Assembly (NCBI GenBank): GCA_009703545.1
Contig: WLFX01000048.1
Span: forward strand, 1 to 7,056
Direction: 5' to 3'
Source: Actinomycetota bacterium
GTDB lineage: Bacteria > Actinomycetota > Actinomycetes > Actinomycetales > Microbacteriaceae
Length of the DNA stretch: 7,056 nt
Part shown: positions 6,740-7,056 of the stretch, piece by piece
Numbering within the stretch: position 1 is the first letter of the stretch
Layout: every line of letters starts with the position of its first letter
Program-made: the position numbers and the translations under genes
Notes under the pieces: generated by a model
The model's database searches: none
Told to the model about the DNA's origin: nothing
Seen by the model: the letters and a program-made list of their open reading frames with translations, nothing else

Positions 6740-6766
6740 TTTGCACTCTCTTGTCGAGAGTGCCAA
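6740..6766 (+). promoter_or_regulatory. CIRCE operator 1 (HrcA-binding inverted repeat)
   Basis: TTTGCACTC, nine bases, then GAGTGCCAA. The arms are complementary except at one position (T versus G at base 3 of the left arm) and follow the CIRCE consensus TTAGCACTC-N9-GAGTGCTAA closely. HrcA bound here represses groEL until heat or misfolded protein titrates its GroE partner. A weak -35-like TTGCAC (6741-6746) lies in the left arm; no good -10 is evident 16-18 bases on. Confidence 0.93.
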
Positions 6767-6774
6767 ACTTGGAG

Positions 6775-6801
6775 TTAGCACTCGCATACCGTGAGTGCCA
6801 A
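6775..6801 (+). promoter_or_regulatory. CIRCE operator 2 (HrcA-binding inverted repeat)
   Basis: TTAGCACTC, nine bases, then GAGTGCCAA. The left arm is identical to the CIRCE consensus, and the right arm differs from it at one base. Its centre is 35 bases downstream of the centre of the first copy, and it ends 36 bases before the groEL start codon, in the expected leader or promoter position. Two copies should allow tighter or cooperative HrcA repression. Confidence 0.95.
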
Positions 6802-6804
6802 TGA

Positions 6805-7056
<252 letters not shown>

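Overview
The window looks like ordinary chromosome from an actinobacterium, most likely a Microbacteriaceae relative. Three things point there: the order topA-tmk-holB followed by a threonine tRNA, the actinobacterial form of the proteins (TopA with C-terminal GxFGxY repeats, a DUF2332 protein, a LytR_C/VirR-like membrane protein), and a stand-alone groEL under CIRCE operators. Base composition is moderately high in G+C, judged by eye. Gene packing is very tight: only about 244 of 7056 bases lie outside genes, and no gap is longer than 113 bases. That would fit a streamlined, small-genome lineage, but this is inference.

Region 1 (2-3338, + strand) is a DNA-replication block: the 3' part of topA (DNA topoisomerase I), tmk (thymidylate kinase) and holB (DNA polymerase III delta' subunit). 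The three are joined by 4-base stop/start overlaps (ATGA, GTGA), so they are probably one translationally coupled operon. The delta' protein is unusual: the short zinc-binding module typical of the family has been replaced by a cysteine-free loop.

Region 2 (3339-3868) holds a possible extended -10 promoter, tRNA-Thr(CGU), and msrB (methionine sulfoxide reductase B) on the - strand. msrB ends 4 bases from the tRNA.

Region 3 (3869-6724) starts with a 22-base divergent gap whose AT-rich centre could serve as the -10 element in both directions. It is followed by three closely spaced + strand genes: a DUF2332 protein with about 70 extra C-terminal residues, a single-pass membrane protein with a LytR_C domain, and a DUF3048 lipoprotein. 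The last two are predicted envelope proteins. A hairpin plus T-run that includes the DUF3048 stop codon is a likely terminator.

Region 4 (6725-7056) is the regulatory region and first 73 codons of groEL. It carries two CIRCE (HrcA-binding) inverted repeats and the only strong Shine-Dalgarno sequence in the window.

I found no mobile element, CRISPR array, phage gene or clearly new defence or metabolic system. The most interesting points are the zinc-less delta' subunit, the DUF2332 tail, the tandem CIRCE and the compact msrB/DUF2332 divergent promoter.
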